From assembly GCA_006247105.1 (NCBI GenBank), contig CM016926.1, positions 2,108,001-2,172,000 on the forward strand: 64,000 bases of DNA. Direction: 5' to 3'. Below are positions 9,119 through 18,370 of this stretch, piece after piece. The notes under the pieces are model-generated. The model searched no databases and was not told the DNA's origin. It saw only the letters and a program-made list of their open reading frames with translations. The DNA comes from Giardia muris. Its lineage: Eukaryota > Fornicata > Diplomonadida > Hexamitidae. The stretch's first letter is position 1. Every line of letters begins with the position of its first letter. Position numbers and translations under genes: made by a program.

Positions 9119-10063
9119 ATGCGCACCGCTCGTGCTATCCTTCAAGGGGTCGCCACCTCGGCCGCGGGGACTTCCTCCTTGCTGGCCGCCCACACACTTG
9201 AGCGGTTAGGGCTGGAGCGCGGTCGGCGACGACACATCGATACGATTCTGAAGGAACAAGCACCATTGACACGTGCAGAGAAGGCGAACCTGATCCCCTC
9301 GGCAACTCCGAAGCCTCTTACCGAGGCCCAATGGGCTGCCGTGGAAGCGAAATGGGTATGCCATGGAGAAGAGTATTGTCCAATCTGTCTACATAGGTTT
9401 GGTGGGGAACCAATGTTATGCACCTCGTGTTGCCATGCGGTACACAAGAGGTGTTTCGATGAGTGGCTACGTCGTACAGCGGGGAGATGGAGGTGTCCGA
9501 TTTGTATGTTGCCGGCCAATATGCATGAATCTCAAACCCTATTGGAATGGTCACGGGAACGTGCTGTCATAGTCATCCAAGCGGGAATACGTGGTTACCG
9601 TGACCGTAGGCTCGCACATACACGTCGGAGCGTAACTGATGGGTCTCTCGCTGGTCAAATGCATGCAATAGCGCACTCTGCCGAGGTCTTTGCTGAGAAT
9701 TACAATATCGGAGTCAGGTACGAATTGACGAGGCTCGAGTCGGAATTGAATGAAGCTGATGCTCTTCTTGATGCATTCTTGCAACAACGAGAAGTCGATT
9801 GGTATAAAACCTTAGCATTATGTCAAGAGAAGCGGCTTGATGAGGTTGGGAAGGATGTCTTCTGTCCCATCTGTTACGAGCCTTTGATACGGTCATCTTC
9901 CAGTCTAACTCTGAACCCCACGGGAAAGGTGTCCATTGTCTCCTGTTGTGCAGAGTTGTTTCATACCGCCTGCCTTAATGATTATATGGCCATGGCAGAC
10001 AAACCAGTTTGTCCCCATTGCAAGGCTGGCTTCCTTTATACGGAAATTGATGGATTCACTTAG
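9119..10063 (+). CDS. Two-RING protein with IQ motif, RNF32-like
   Basis: A 314-residue protein with RING-H2, IQ and a second RING, the order found in vertebrate RNF32. RING one is at about residues 87-129 (CPIC, CCHAVHKRC, CPIC). An IQ-type helix follows (VIVIQAGIRGYRDRR, about 150-164), a calmodulin-binding class of motif. RING two starts near residue 258 (CPICYEPL) and ends CPHC; its middle holds SCCAELFHTAC. The N-terminal LTEAQWAAVEA block before RING one also fits RNF32. Human RNF32 is mainly known from testis, so a link to flagella is possible but inferred. The start is the ATG at 9119 after CACAAAT; the in-frame TTG at 9101 was not used. It is convergent with the cysteine-rich gene, stops 12 bp apart. 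Confidence 0.82.
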   Translation: MRTARAILQGVATSAAGTSSLLAAHTLERLGLERGRRRHIDTILKEQAPLTRAEKANLIPSATPKPLTEAQWAAVEAKWVCHGEEYCPICLHRFGGEPMLCTSCCHAVHKRCFDEWLRRTAGRWRCPICMLPANMHESQTLLEWSRERAVIVIQAGIRGYRDRRLAHTRRSVTDGSLAGQMHAIAHSAEVFAENYNIGVRYELTRLESELNEADALLDAFLQQREVDWYKTLALCQEKRLDEVGKDVFCPICYEPLIRSSSSLTLNPTGKVSIVSCCAELFHTACLNDYMAMADKPVCPHCKAGFLYTEIDGFT

Positions 10064-10075
10064 CGGGTGAGTTAA

Positions 10076-13000
10076 TTAAAGAGCACGTGCTTCAAGCATA
10101 TTAGTGACGTTGTCCTTTTTGCCCGAATTCTTCTTCGTGCAACAAACACACACCCCGATGACCGTTGCTAACACGGCAAGGCCTAAGACGACTCCAACGG
10201 TGATTCCAATGATCGACCCAGTGCTAAGTCCGGAAATGGAACTGGAAACGCTTTCAAGGCAAACGACTTGGCCTGGAGTAGGTGGCCTTGCACATTGCAT
10301 GCACCCTTCAATCCCTGACCATCCATTCGTCACGGTCGTATCGTTACACGCCTTACACGCCCCAACGGTATCGCTTATAGGGAAGTATCCGATCTTGCAG
10401 GATGTACATCGATCAGGTTTCTGATCACATGCTTGACAACCTGCGGCACACGCTATAAGCTCTCCTCCAGCCAGCAAGTAACCATCAGCCGCACTCATGC
10501 ATGCACCATTGCTTGCATCGACACAAACGATGTCTCCTGGAGCCCTGAATGCCGCATAACACCCACCTTCATATAAGAAGTAGTCTCCCCTACATGCAGA
10601 GCACTGCCCGTTGAGTCCTGGAACACATGCCGTGTTCTGACGCACAGAGGCTGCAAGAACACACATGCCATCGACTGGTACGTATCCTCCCTCGCATGCG
10701 GAGCAATATCTCGAGTCCCCAAGCTTTGTTGTGCAAGCGTCTGGAAGGCAATGCTCCATCAATTTCCCAGTGCATTCTTTCACGACCGTCCCGTACCCAG
10801 CCGCCTCACTCGCGTAAACTAGTCCATACCCGGTTGCTGCGCGTGTACATCTGCCACTGCCGATGCACTCATCGCAGTTCTCGTCACAGGGAGTACAACT
10901 TCCAGCTGAAACGTAGAACCCCTTATCGCATGATAAACACGTTTCTTGGCTTTCTGATATCGCACAGCTTGTACAATTAGGCTTCTGACAAGCCTTGCAC
11001 TCTCCGGCGTCTCTATCTGCGCCATAATGAGGAGGACAAGTGGAGACGCAAGTCCCCGTCGATGGAAGAAGGTAGAAACCTTGTGAGCACATCTCACAGG
11101 CCGAAGCAGAAGAGTCACACGAGAGACAGTCATTAGGACACGCTTCGCATACGTTGTTATTAAGACGATACCCTTCGTTGCACCTTTGACAAACATCCGG
11201 ATCGCCATTCTGGCATTGATCGCAATTCTCAACGCCGCACGTGGCACTCGTCCTGATCAGCGTGCAGACGCCCTGTTCTAGTTGATACGATTCGTCACAT
11301 TTCGTACACAGGTTATAGTTCAGACTACAGTCCGCACAATGCGTATCTGCGCACTGGACGCAGGCCGCCACGTTAAGCCCGTACTTCGGCTTGCAAGAGG
11401 TGCAAACGCCTGGGTTAGCAGGGCACTTCTCGCAATTCGTGTCAGTGCATGCCGCACAAGCTCCCAGATTCAGACCGAAGCCGTCCTCGCAAAGGATACA
11501 TAGAGTGCTAGTGGTGCACGTATGACAATTCGCACTGCACTTCTCACAGTTCGTGCCTATGAGAGCATAGCCCGAATCACATACGGTGCACGTATTATAA
11601 TCCAACGGGCATTCCAAGCATCCTGTAGCCGCACAGGGCTTGCAAGTGGTACCATCGAGACCGTAACCAGACGTACAAGTCAAACATGTGTCGGGGGTGG
11701 GCGCACACGTCGCACATCCAGTAGCACATGGGACGCACTGTATTCCACTCAAGGAGAAGCCAGGCATACAGGAAGTACAAATCTCGTAGTAGTCAGGACA
11801 GAGAAGACAGTTCTGACCACAGGGGTTACAAGTGGTACGGCTCATCGATAGCCCGAATCCATCATCGCAGCGGATGCACGCATCAACGCTTGTGGGGCAT
11901 GCAATGCAATGTGTGATGGCGCAGACCAAGCACTCTAGCCCGTCAAGGGAAACCCCATACCCCTCGTTGCAGACGTTGCACTTCTCACTGTTATCACTGC
12001 AGTCGACACAATGCGTCTTACACGCCGCACATGAGAGTCCGTCTGGAGCTAGTCCAAAACCGATGTTGCAGCCTGTGCACTTCGTAGAGTCTGTTGCGCA
12101 CTCCTGACACTCTGTAATCTCGCACGCTACACACGCACCATTTTTGAGTCCAAAGCCCTTTCCGCATGATGTGCAGACATCTGCATTCGCGTCACAAGCT
12201 GTGCAATTCGGATCAGTACAAGTAAGACACTCTGCGCCATTGTTTGCAACACCAGTTCCATCGCTGCACATAGTACAATTCGCGCTATCGGCAGCACACT
12301 CCGTGCACTTCGCGATCGTACACGCGGTGCATGCCGATCCACTACCGGAAACGCCAGTTCCAGGACCGCATTCCGTACATACATCAGCCTTTTGACAGTC
12401 AATACATTCGGCAACGCTACAGGCGGCACAGGTCGTTCCATCTGCAGCAATACCAAAGCCTTTGGCGCAGTCGGTGCAAACATCTATATCGGTAGAGCAC
12501 ATCGTGCAGTGTTCATCAGTACAAGCCGTACAGTTTCCATCCTTAGGACCATATCCTGCAGAACATTCGGTACAAGTGGCATAGTTAGTACTACATGCAG
12601 TGCAACGGGGGTCTGCACAGATACTACAAATCCCATTATTGACGCCAAATCCGGCCTCACACTCGGTACAAACCTCAGCGTCCTCACTACAAAGGAGACA
12701 TCCCGCGTTGCTGCACTTACTGCACTCCTTCCCGGCATCGGAGACTCCAAAGCCATCAGCACAAGCCGTACATGTTTGGGCATCTTCTGCACACAAAGTG
12801 CAGTTAGGTATCGCACAAGCGACACACGCTCCATTCTGTACACCGAATCCAGCAGTACAGGCCGTGCAGATGGAGCTATTTGCAGCACAAGCAACGCAGT
12901 TCTGGCCAGTACATGCCTCACAAGTGCCAGTAGTAGAAACCCCAAACCCATCCTTGCAGAGGGCGCACTTTGCCGCCTCCTCCGGACAGGCGAGGCAGTT

Positions 13001-14875
13001 GGCGTCTGTACAAGCCGTACACGTTGTTCCATCGGCCAAGGAGAAACCAGGCTTACATTCGGTGCATGTTTGATAATCGGCGGCACAACTGGCACAATTA
13101 GCGACGGTACACGTAACACATGTCTTCTGGGCGGCATTAAGGCCAAACCCGTCCTTGCAGAGCGTACAGTCGGACGCATCCTCGGAACACTCCTCACAAT
13201 TCGTGACGCCACAAGGAATGCAGGCACCAGCGCTCACCCCATATCCGGCCGAGCACTTTGTACACTTGGTGATGTCCTCAGCGCACTCGGTACAGTTGTT
13301 ATCGGCACACATGAGGCAAACGCCGTTCTGAACACTATAGCCAGCAGAGCATTCAGTACAAGTCTTGAAGCTATCAGAACAAGTAACACAATTGGTATCG
13401 GCGCAAGCGCGGCAAGTGGTATCATCGAGTCCAAAGCCATCTGCACACGCAGTGCACGTGTCAGCATCAGCGCTGCATGCAGTGCAGTGTTCCGGGACAC
13501 ATGCGACGCAGTTGCCATTCTGGACTCCAAAGCCCTCTTCGCAAGCGGTACACAGGCTAGAACTTGTCGGACACTCGGTACATTGTGAAGTCTTGCAAGC
13601 CTCACACGTCTTCCCATCTGCAGCGATTCCGAAGCCGTTAGCGCAGGCTTCACACGTATCTGGGTCAGCAGAGCAGTTTGCACAGTTGGGATCGGCACAT
13701 TTGGTGCATTCAGCGCCATCGTTTGCTAATCCAAATCCAGCATCGCAGACCTCGCACTTGGCTGAATCACCAGCGGTACAGATGGAACAGTTGGGAACAG
13801 TGCACGAAACGCATTGGGTCCCATCATCGGATGGGCCAAGTCCGGCCTCGCAGGTGATACACTTCTGGTAATCGGGGCCGCAATCGAGGCACTGGGCAAC
13901 GGCGCACTTTTGGCATGTCGTTCCATCTAGTCCATAGCCGGTATCGCACTTGGTACAGGTGACTGCTTGAGCGCGGCCGGTTGTTGGGATGGTACATTCC
14001 TGGCAGTTGTCAACTCCCTGGTAAGTTCCATTGCTTTCCGTCGCATTACAGAACTGGCAGGATCCAGCCGTACCATCGAGGAGGAAGAGTCCAGTCTCGC
14101 ACCGTGAACAAAGACCGGCTTCATCTCCGACGCCTACAGTTAGGCAAAGGAAGATTCCGGGCACAAGGCCATTACTATAGCAACCTCCTTGATATGGGAA
14201 GTAGCCTGGCCCGCACTTCGTGCACATCCCATTGGACACCTCCGGACACTCAGGACTCGGTGCAGGGGCACAAAGGCCGTTGATCGGGCCCTGTGTTGCG
14301 TCACCGCACTTGGCACAGTACTCTTGCCCGTTGATGGTTGTTGTTTCGGTGCAGATACGACTGCCAGGTTCTGTCGAGGTGTTATAACAGCCACCTTCAT
14401 AAAGGATGAAGCCTTCGGCACAAGACGAACAGACGCCGGAGCGGGCGTTGGCACGGACACAGATATTCCCTGGGTCTGTCGGTTGACAGATACCATCGAT
14501 GAGATAGTGTTCTGGACTACATGCGGAACAATAATAATTCCCATTGAGTGCAACCTGGCAGTTTGTCGCGGGGTTACCACCACAAGCGTCTCCCTTATCG
14601 CTACAGATCTTTGCAGCGAAGCTAGCGGTCTCGAAGCAACTTCCGATGTAGAGCATGTATCCAGGTTGACAAGCAGGACAAGTGCCTTCCGTGGCGCCTT
14701 CTGGAACACATTCAGCCCCGATGATGTCGCCAAGGCTTTCTTCGTACGTCCGCAATAACTGTCGACTAAGAATTCGACCATGGGAATTTGCCCAAGGGAC
14801 TCCCGAACGCGATCCTTTCCCATACTCGAGCCTAGACTGTACCGCAAGGACTAACGCAGACAGGGCCAGGAACAT
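10076..14875 (-). CDS. High-cysteine membrane protein, VSP/HCMP-like surface protein
   Basis: A 1599-residue type I membrane protein. It begins with a signal peptide (MFLALSALVLAVQS), then has an ectodomain saturated with CxxC motifs arranged in furin/EGF-like repeats. The central part is a tandem series of ~32-35 residue units with cores such as CTACADGFG and CTECSAGYG. Near the C-terminus is LSTGSIIGITVGVVLGLAVL, which resembles the conserved membrane-entry block of Giardia VSPs, then a span of ~25 residues and a Lys-rich cytosolic tail ending MLEARAL, not the VSP CRGKA. This tail makes HCMP the better class. Such proteins coat the trophozoite and VSPs undergo antigenic switching; whether this one does is unknown. 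The upstream ATG at 14917 would put 14 residues before the signal peptide; ATG 14875 follows GGGATAAA. Confidence 0.88.
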   Translation of the reverse strand: MFLALSALVLAVQSRLEYGKGSRSGVPWANSHGRILSRQLLRTYEESLGDIIGAECVPEGATEGTCPACQPGYMLYIGSCFETASFAAKICSDKGDACGGNPATNCQVALNGNYYCSACSPEHYLIDGICQPTDPGNICVRANARSGVCSSCAEGFILYEGGCYNTSTEPGSRICTETTTINGQEYCAKCGDATQGPINGLCAPAPSPECPEVSNGMCTKCGPGYFPYQGGCYSNGLVPGIFLCLTVGVGDEAGLCSRCETGLFLLDGTAGSCQFCNATESNGTYQGVDNCQECTIPTTGRAQAVTCTKCDTGYGLDGTTCQKCAVAQCLDCGPDYQKCITCEAGLGPSDDGTQCVSCTVPNCSICTAGDSAKCEVCDAGFGLANDGAECTKCADPNCANCSADPDTCEACANGFGIAADGKTCEACKTSQCTECPTSSSLCTACEEGFGVQNGNCVACVPEHCTACSADADTCTACADGFGLDDTTCRACADTNCVTCSDSFKTCTECSAGYSVQNGVCLMCADNNCTECAEDITKCTKCSAGYGVSAGACIPCGVTNCEECSEDASDCTLCKDGFGLNAAQKTCVTCTVANCASCAADYQTCTECKPGFSLADGTTCTACTDANCLACPEEAAKCALCKDGFGVSTTGTCEACTGQNCVACAANSSICTACTAGFGVQNGACVACAIPNCTLCAEDAQTCTACADGFGVSDAGKECSKCSNAGCLLCSEDAEVCTECEAGFGVNNGICSICADPRCTACSTNYATCTECSAGYGPKDGNCTACTDEHCTMCSTDIDVCTDCAKGFGIAADGTTCAACSVAECIDCQKADVCTECGPGTGVSGSGSACTACTIAKCTECAADSANCTMCSDGTGVANNGAECLTCTDPNCTACDANADVCTSCGKGFGLKNGACVACEITECQECATDSTKCTGCNIGFGLAPDGLSCAACKTHCVDCSDNSEKCNVCNEGYGVSLDGLECLVCAITHCIACPTSVDACIRCDDGFGLSMSRTTCNPCGQNCLLCPDYYEICTSCMPGFSLSGIQCVPCATGCATCAPTPDTCLTCTSGYGLDGTTCKPCAATGCLECPLDYNTCTVCDSGYALIGTNCEKCSANCHTCTTSTLCILCEDGFGLNLGACAACTDTNCEKCPANPGVCTSCKPKYGLNVAACVQCADTHCADCSLNYNLCTKCDESYQLEQGVCTLIRTSATCGVENCDQCQNGDPDVCQRCNEGYRLNNNVCEACPNDCLSCDSSASACEMCSQGFYLLPSTGTCVSTCPPHYGADRDAGECKACQKPNCTSCAISESQETCLSCDKGFYVSAGSCTPCDENCDECIGSGRCTRAATGYGLVYASEAAGYGTVVKECTGKLMEHCLPDACTTKLGDSRYCSACEGGYVPVDGMCVLAASVRQNTACVPGLNGQCSACRGDYFLYEGGCYAAFRAPGDIVCVDASNGACMSAADGYLLAGGELIACAAGCQACDQKPDRCTSCKIGYFPISDTVGACKACNDTTVTNGWSGIEGCMQCARPPTPGQVVCLESVSSSISGLSTGSIIGITVGVVLGLAVLATVIGVCVCCTKKNSGKKDNVTNMLEARAL
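10900..14000 (-). repeat. Tandem ~100-bp coding repeats (Cys-rich units)
   Basis: Within the high-cysteine gene a unit of about 96-105 bp recurs some 25-30 times, each coding two CxxC pairs and a Gly-Phe/Tyr-Gly turn. Units are diverged at DNA level but keep period and cysteine spacing. Long phantom reading frames on the opposite strand (for example 12392-13588) arise from this periodicity. Edges are approximate. Confidence 0.6.
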
Positions 14876-14920
14876 TTTATCCCTGCCCCGGTAGAGTTCT
14901 GTAAGCAGTAGAATCATAGA

Positions 14921-14926
14921 TTCACT
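14921..14926 (-). terminator. Poly(A) signal AGTGAA
   Basis: AGTGAA starts 8 nt after the stop codon of the alpha-giardin at 14935-15822. It fits the AGTRAA signal known from Giardia mRNAs. Confidence 0.6.
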
Positions 14927-14934
14927 AAGCGTGC

Positions 14935-15822
14935 TTATCTAACACGCCAGAGGGTACGAAGAATCGGAGCCATACGCTTATCAAAGGCGTTCATGATATC
15001 GGAGCCCATGTCGCCGTAGATCTTGTACGCATGCTTCGCCCCAAGGCACTGATCGACCATAAGCCCAGTGATGCGGCGCATGCGCTTCTCGTCACCCTTG
15101 TCGCTGACGGCGCAGTTGATGAGGTAAGCGGCGAGCCTATGAAGCCCGAGGAGGGCGAAGTGGCAGCAGTAGAACGTGTAGTAGTCGTTCTTCGTATAGA
15201 TAGTGGCGAAGGCCTGCTCAATGCTCTTTCCAGCCTTCGCCCTGAAAGCCTCCGCGATTGGCCTGTACTCAGCAGGAGGGATGGTACCGAAGAACTCGAC
15301 TAAGTAGTTGTGATCTCTCGAGGAGATAGCGTTGTCGAGGTGCATCGCCTCCGACTCGGGCGTGCCAGGGCGAGAGTAGCGCGAGCAAGCCATCCACTTC
15401 TCCATTAGAAGCGCCCAGGTCTCCTTGCGGCCAACATCGTCCATGAAATCGTCAATGAGGGGCTTCTTGTACATGCGTGAGTACTCCCTGCAGGTCTCGT
15501 GCCAGTCCTCGGGGCCACAGAGGATGATCGTGTCGAAGAAGGCCATGACGTCGTTCCTCCCCCTAAGAGCCTCCCTGATTATCTCCGCGCGGACGACGTG
15601 GCGGTCACGCCAGAGGTCCATGAGCAAGTCCTCTTCGGACCCGCCCTTGAGGGCCTTCTTGATGTCGTCGCAAGCCTCCCTCCCATAGGCCTCGCGGTAC
15701 GCCTGAGCGATGCGCTGGCGGGAGTCAGCGGAGTACTCCGACGCGACGAACGCGATTTGGACCTCGTCCTTCTTCTCGATGGCACTACGAAGTTCGGCTG
15801 CAACGTCCGTGACCTTCGTCAT
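14935..15822 (-). CDS. Alpha-giardin, alpha-1/alpha-2-like (annexin superfamily)
   Basis: A 295-residue annexin homologue. The N-terminus MTKVTDVAAELRSAIEKKDE and blocks such as DEVQIAFVASEYSA, DDIKKALKGGSEE and IPPAEYRPIAEAF are close to what I recall of G. intestinalis alpha-1/alpha-2 giardin, so that assignment is likely but from memory. Four helical repeats end in RTLWRVR. Alpha-1 giardin of G. intestinalis is reported at the plasma membrane and binds Ca2+, phospholipid and glycosaminoglycans. The ATG follows a run of nine to ten A, and a longer frame exists only through a TTG. The gene sits 35 bp after the ankyrin-RING gene and ahead of the high-cysteine gene, all on the minus strand. 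Confidence 0.93.
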   Translation of the reverse strand: MTKVTDVAAELRSAIEKKDEVQIAFVASEYSADSRQRIAQAYREAYGREACDDIKKALKGGSEEDLLMDLWRDRHVVRAEIIREALRGRNDVMAFFDTIILCGPEDWHETCREYSRMYKKPLIDDFMDDVGRKETWALLMEKWMACSRYSRPGTPESEAMHLDNAISSRDHNYLVEFFGTIPPAEYRPIAEAFRAKAGKSIEQAFATIYTKNDYYTFYCCHFALLGLHRLAAYLINCAVSDKGDEKRMRRITGLMVDQCLGAKHAYKIYGDMGSDIMNAFDKRMAPILRTLWRVR

Positions 15823-15847
15823 CTTTTTTTTTTGTGAACACGCGCAA

Positions 15848-15853
15848 TTTACA
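15848..15853 (-). terminator. Poly(A)-type signal TGTAAA
   Basis: TGTAAAT begins 5 nt after the stop of the ankyrin-RING gene and lies in the 35-bp gap before the alpha-giardin start. It is a one-base variant of AGTRAA that recurs at several 3' ends here. Confidence 0.45.
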
Positions 15854-15857
15854 AGCC

Positions 15858-18284
15858 TCAATCCCCATTAATCTCGAGGGACTGGGTCACGGCCTTCCGG
15901 CAGTATGGACACCGCTTCTTGATGTACGGGAAGCAGGCCGAGCACACAAGAAGGTGTCTACAGGGCAGTAGGACAACGCTGCGGAGGTTCTCGAGACAGA
16001 TGACGCACTCTGGACATTCGTCGTGTGGGGACATGGAGGAGATGAGCTGGTCGTGCCGAGCTAGACAGGTTTTCGCGACGTTGGTATGGTCGATGTCGCT
16101 TTTCTCACCAACAAGGTCGTCGAAAAGGAGGCCACACATGACATCGAAGACCTCGGCGAGAACCATGTACGTTTCCTCATCCGCGTGCTTATAACCGAAG
16201 TCCCGCGCGAGTTGAATCATCCTAACATAGGAATCACGAACAATCTCCATGGTTGGTTTAAGAGTTCGAGACTTTGACGCCACGACCTCCTGAATGGTTC
16301 TTATATCTCCACTACGTAGGGCATAGTCGTATGCCGTGTTCCCCTCGCAGTCGGGGATATTCAACTCGCGTGATAGAAGCTCAACAAGTTTCGAGTGCCC
16401 CTCCTCGCACGCGTAGCTCAGGGCCGTGCGGCCTAGGTTATCTGCGAGCCTGCGCTCCTCCCGAGCTAAACAACGTACCACTGCATCATGTCCCTTCTTC
16501 GCCGCGAACATCATGGCTGTCATCCCAGTCTTAGTCCTGGCACGACACTCTCGTCGGTACATGATCTGGACGGTCTCAAGACGCCCGGAATCTGCCGCAT
16601 ACATGAGTGGAGTCTTCCCCTCGGCATCCGTATGAAAGCCTTCCTTATCACGCAGAAGCTTAACGATCTCAGCGTGTCCTCCTGCACAGGCGTACATCAA
16701 GGCGTTCTGGCCATGAACGTTCTGCTGTTTGATCTCCTTTGGCGCTAGGAGCTTAACGACGTCAATGGAACCGTACTCAGCGGCATACATGAGGGCGGTC
16801 TTCCCCGTGACATCGGTCTTTCCGGCCATGTTCATGAACAACTTGGCAATGCCGACGTTGTTCGCGACAGCGGCATAAATGAGGGGCGTGTATTCGAACC
16901 GAGAGTAGATGTTGCTTTCTTGTTTGAGTAAAAACATGACAACATCCTTATGACCCTTCACGATCGCATAAATGAGGGCGGTTTTCCCCTCCGAATCGGT
17001 CATCCCTCCCTCATGCTTGGAGAGAAGTTTCACGATATCAATACATCCTTTCTCTGCCGCGAACATTAGTGCGGTTCGCTCGGAAATATCCGTAGCTTTA
17101 GCCTCGAACTCGCAAAGGAGGTGAATGATGCTTATATGGCCCGCCTGTGCCGCGAGCATCAATGCAGTTTGTTTCATTACCGTGACCATTCCGATTTCGT
17201 GTTCTGCCAGGAGTCTTGCAGCTTCTTTATGGCCACTCATGGCGGCCATCATGAGCGCGGTGTATTGACGCTTGTTCACCCTCTGAACCTCATAGGGGAT
17301 CAATGTTTTAACAATATCAACGTGGCCATTTGCCGCAGCCATCATAAGGGCGGTGGTTTCAAGGTTGTCGACCATCCCAACCTCATCGAGAAGTTCCAAC
17401 GCGCACTCGAAGTATCCTTTCTGCGCGGCAATCATCAGGGCTGTCGAACCGTCATGTCTTTGTTTCCGCTGTTCTGTTTGACGTAGGATGTGAACCAGTT
17501 CAGGACTATTGTTCTCGACGGCCAGCATCAAGGCGGTGATTCCAAGGCAGGTCTGAACGCCAGGACTGAGAGGAGCTAGCAAGAGGGCAATATCGAGATG
17601 CTTTTTTTCCAGGGCATAGATAAGGGCGGTCTTTCTCAACGAGTCGGCAATACTCGCCTCCTCACTCGCCAGTAGCTCAACGATTCTTCGATGCCCAAGA
17701 AGAGTGGCCAAGATTAAGGCCGGTTGGCCGTTCTTATCCACAAGACCCGCCTCCCTACATACAAGATGCATGGCACCCTCGACAAAGTCCCGTTCAGCAC
17801 ACATATGAAGTGCAGTCCTCTTTGCCTCGTTATAGAGCCGCGCCTCATAAGGGGCGAGAACGGCAACACAGTCTACATGGCCCTTCTTGACCGCCCACAT
17901 CAGGGCGGTATGCCTGGCCTTACTTAGGTGGCATTTCTCATGCTCCGCAAGGATAGTGACGATATCCGTATGCCCATAGAACGTGGCCCAAATGAGGGCC
18001 GTCCACCCCTTCTCGTCGGCTCGGCCCGCAAGGCTGAGAAGCAGGGGAACGGACTCTATCCGTTTCTTCTTCGCTGCCGCGATGAGTGGAGTCGTCCCAT
18101 CTGGCAAGGTCAAGTCCTTCTCCGCCTCAAGTAGGAGACCAATAGCATCAGTAAACCCGAGCTCAGCGGCATAGAAAAGAGCCGTCCGGTGCGTAGGGTC
18201 GCGCTTCCTGACCTCCGAGAGATGGGCCTTGACGTCACTGAGGCTTCGATTCTTAACCGCCAGGATCAAGTCTGAATGGGTCAT
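15858..18284 (-). CDS. Ankyrin-repeat (21 units) + RING-finger protein
   Basis: An 808-residue protein. It has about 21 ankyrin repeats with cores such as WTALIWATFYG, STALMIAAQKG, RTALMFAAEKG and KTPLMYAADSG, at a ~31-33 residue period from residue ~30 to ~680. A helical stretch of ~70 residues follows, then a C3HC4 RING at about 755-795 (CPECVICLENL, CRHLLVCSACF, CPYC). The short C-terminus is VTQSLEIN and three residues. The chosen ATG follows CAAGGAGAAA; longer in-frame readings run into the divergent coiled-coil gene at 18371. Giardia has a large family of ankyrin 'protein 21.1' genes; RING-tailed members would be E3-ligase candidates. The role and substrates are unknown. Confidence 0.88.
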   Translation of the reverse strand: MTHSDLILAVKNRSLSDVKAHLSEVRKRDPTHRTALFYAAELGFTDAIGLLLEAEKDLTLPDGTTPLIAAAKKKRIESVPLLLSLAGRADEKGWTALIWATFYGHTDIVTILAEHEKCHLSKARHTALMWAVKKGHVDCVAVLAPYEARLYNEAKRTALHMCAERDFVEGAMHLVCREAGLVDKNGQPALILATLLGHRRIVELLASEEASIADSLRKTALIYALEKKHLDIALLLAPLSPGVQTCLGITALMLAVENNSPELVHILRQTEQRKQRHDGSTALMIAAQKGYFECALELLDEVGMVDNLETTALMMAAANGHVDIVKTLIPYEVQRVNKRQYTALMMAAMSGHKEAARLLAEHEIGMVTVMKQTALMLAAQAGHISIIHLLCEFEAKATDISERTALMFAAEKGCIDIVKLLSKHEGGMTDSEGKTALIYAIVKGHKDVVMFLLKQESNIYSRFEYTPLIYAAVANNVGIAKLFMNMAGKTDVTGKTALMYAAEYGSIDVVKLLAPKEIKQQNVHGQNALMYACAGGHAEIVKLLRDKEGFHTDAEGKTPLMYAADSGRLETVQIMYRRECRARTKTGMTAMMFAAKKGHDAVVRCLAREERRLADNLGRTALSYACEEGHSKLVELLSRELNIPDCEGNTAYDYALRSGDIRTIQEVVASKSRTLKPTMEIVRDSYVRMIQLARDFGYKHADEETYMVLAEVFDVMCGLLFDDLVGEKSDIDHTNVAKTCLARHDQLISSMSPHDECPECVICLENLRSVVLLPCRHLLVCSACFPYIKKRCPYCRKAVTQSLEINGD

Positions 18285-18370
18285 TTTCTCCTTGAAGGAA
18301 ATCACGATGATGAATACTGTTACCTCCTCCAATGACGTGGATGACCAACGATGCTCATCCCGAATAAAAA
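18285..18370. promoter_or_regulatory. 86-bp divergent promoter region
   Basis: The space between the ankyrin-RING start and the coiled-coil start at 18371. It ends CGAATAAAAA directly before the plus-strand ATG, a typical A-rich initiator. Confidence 0.45.

Noticed and set aside
12392..13588. 398-codon plus-strand open frame opposite the cysteine-rich gene
   Set aside because: It is a shadow of the tandem repeats: Thr/Ser/Arg-rich, periodic, without a fold or initiator, while the minus strand encodes a coherent secreted protein.
12484..13719. Two further minus-strand frames (247 and 161 codons) inside the cysteine-rich gene
   Set aside because: Off-frame readings of the same repeats; the Val/Arg/Pro-rich composition is artefactual.
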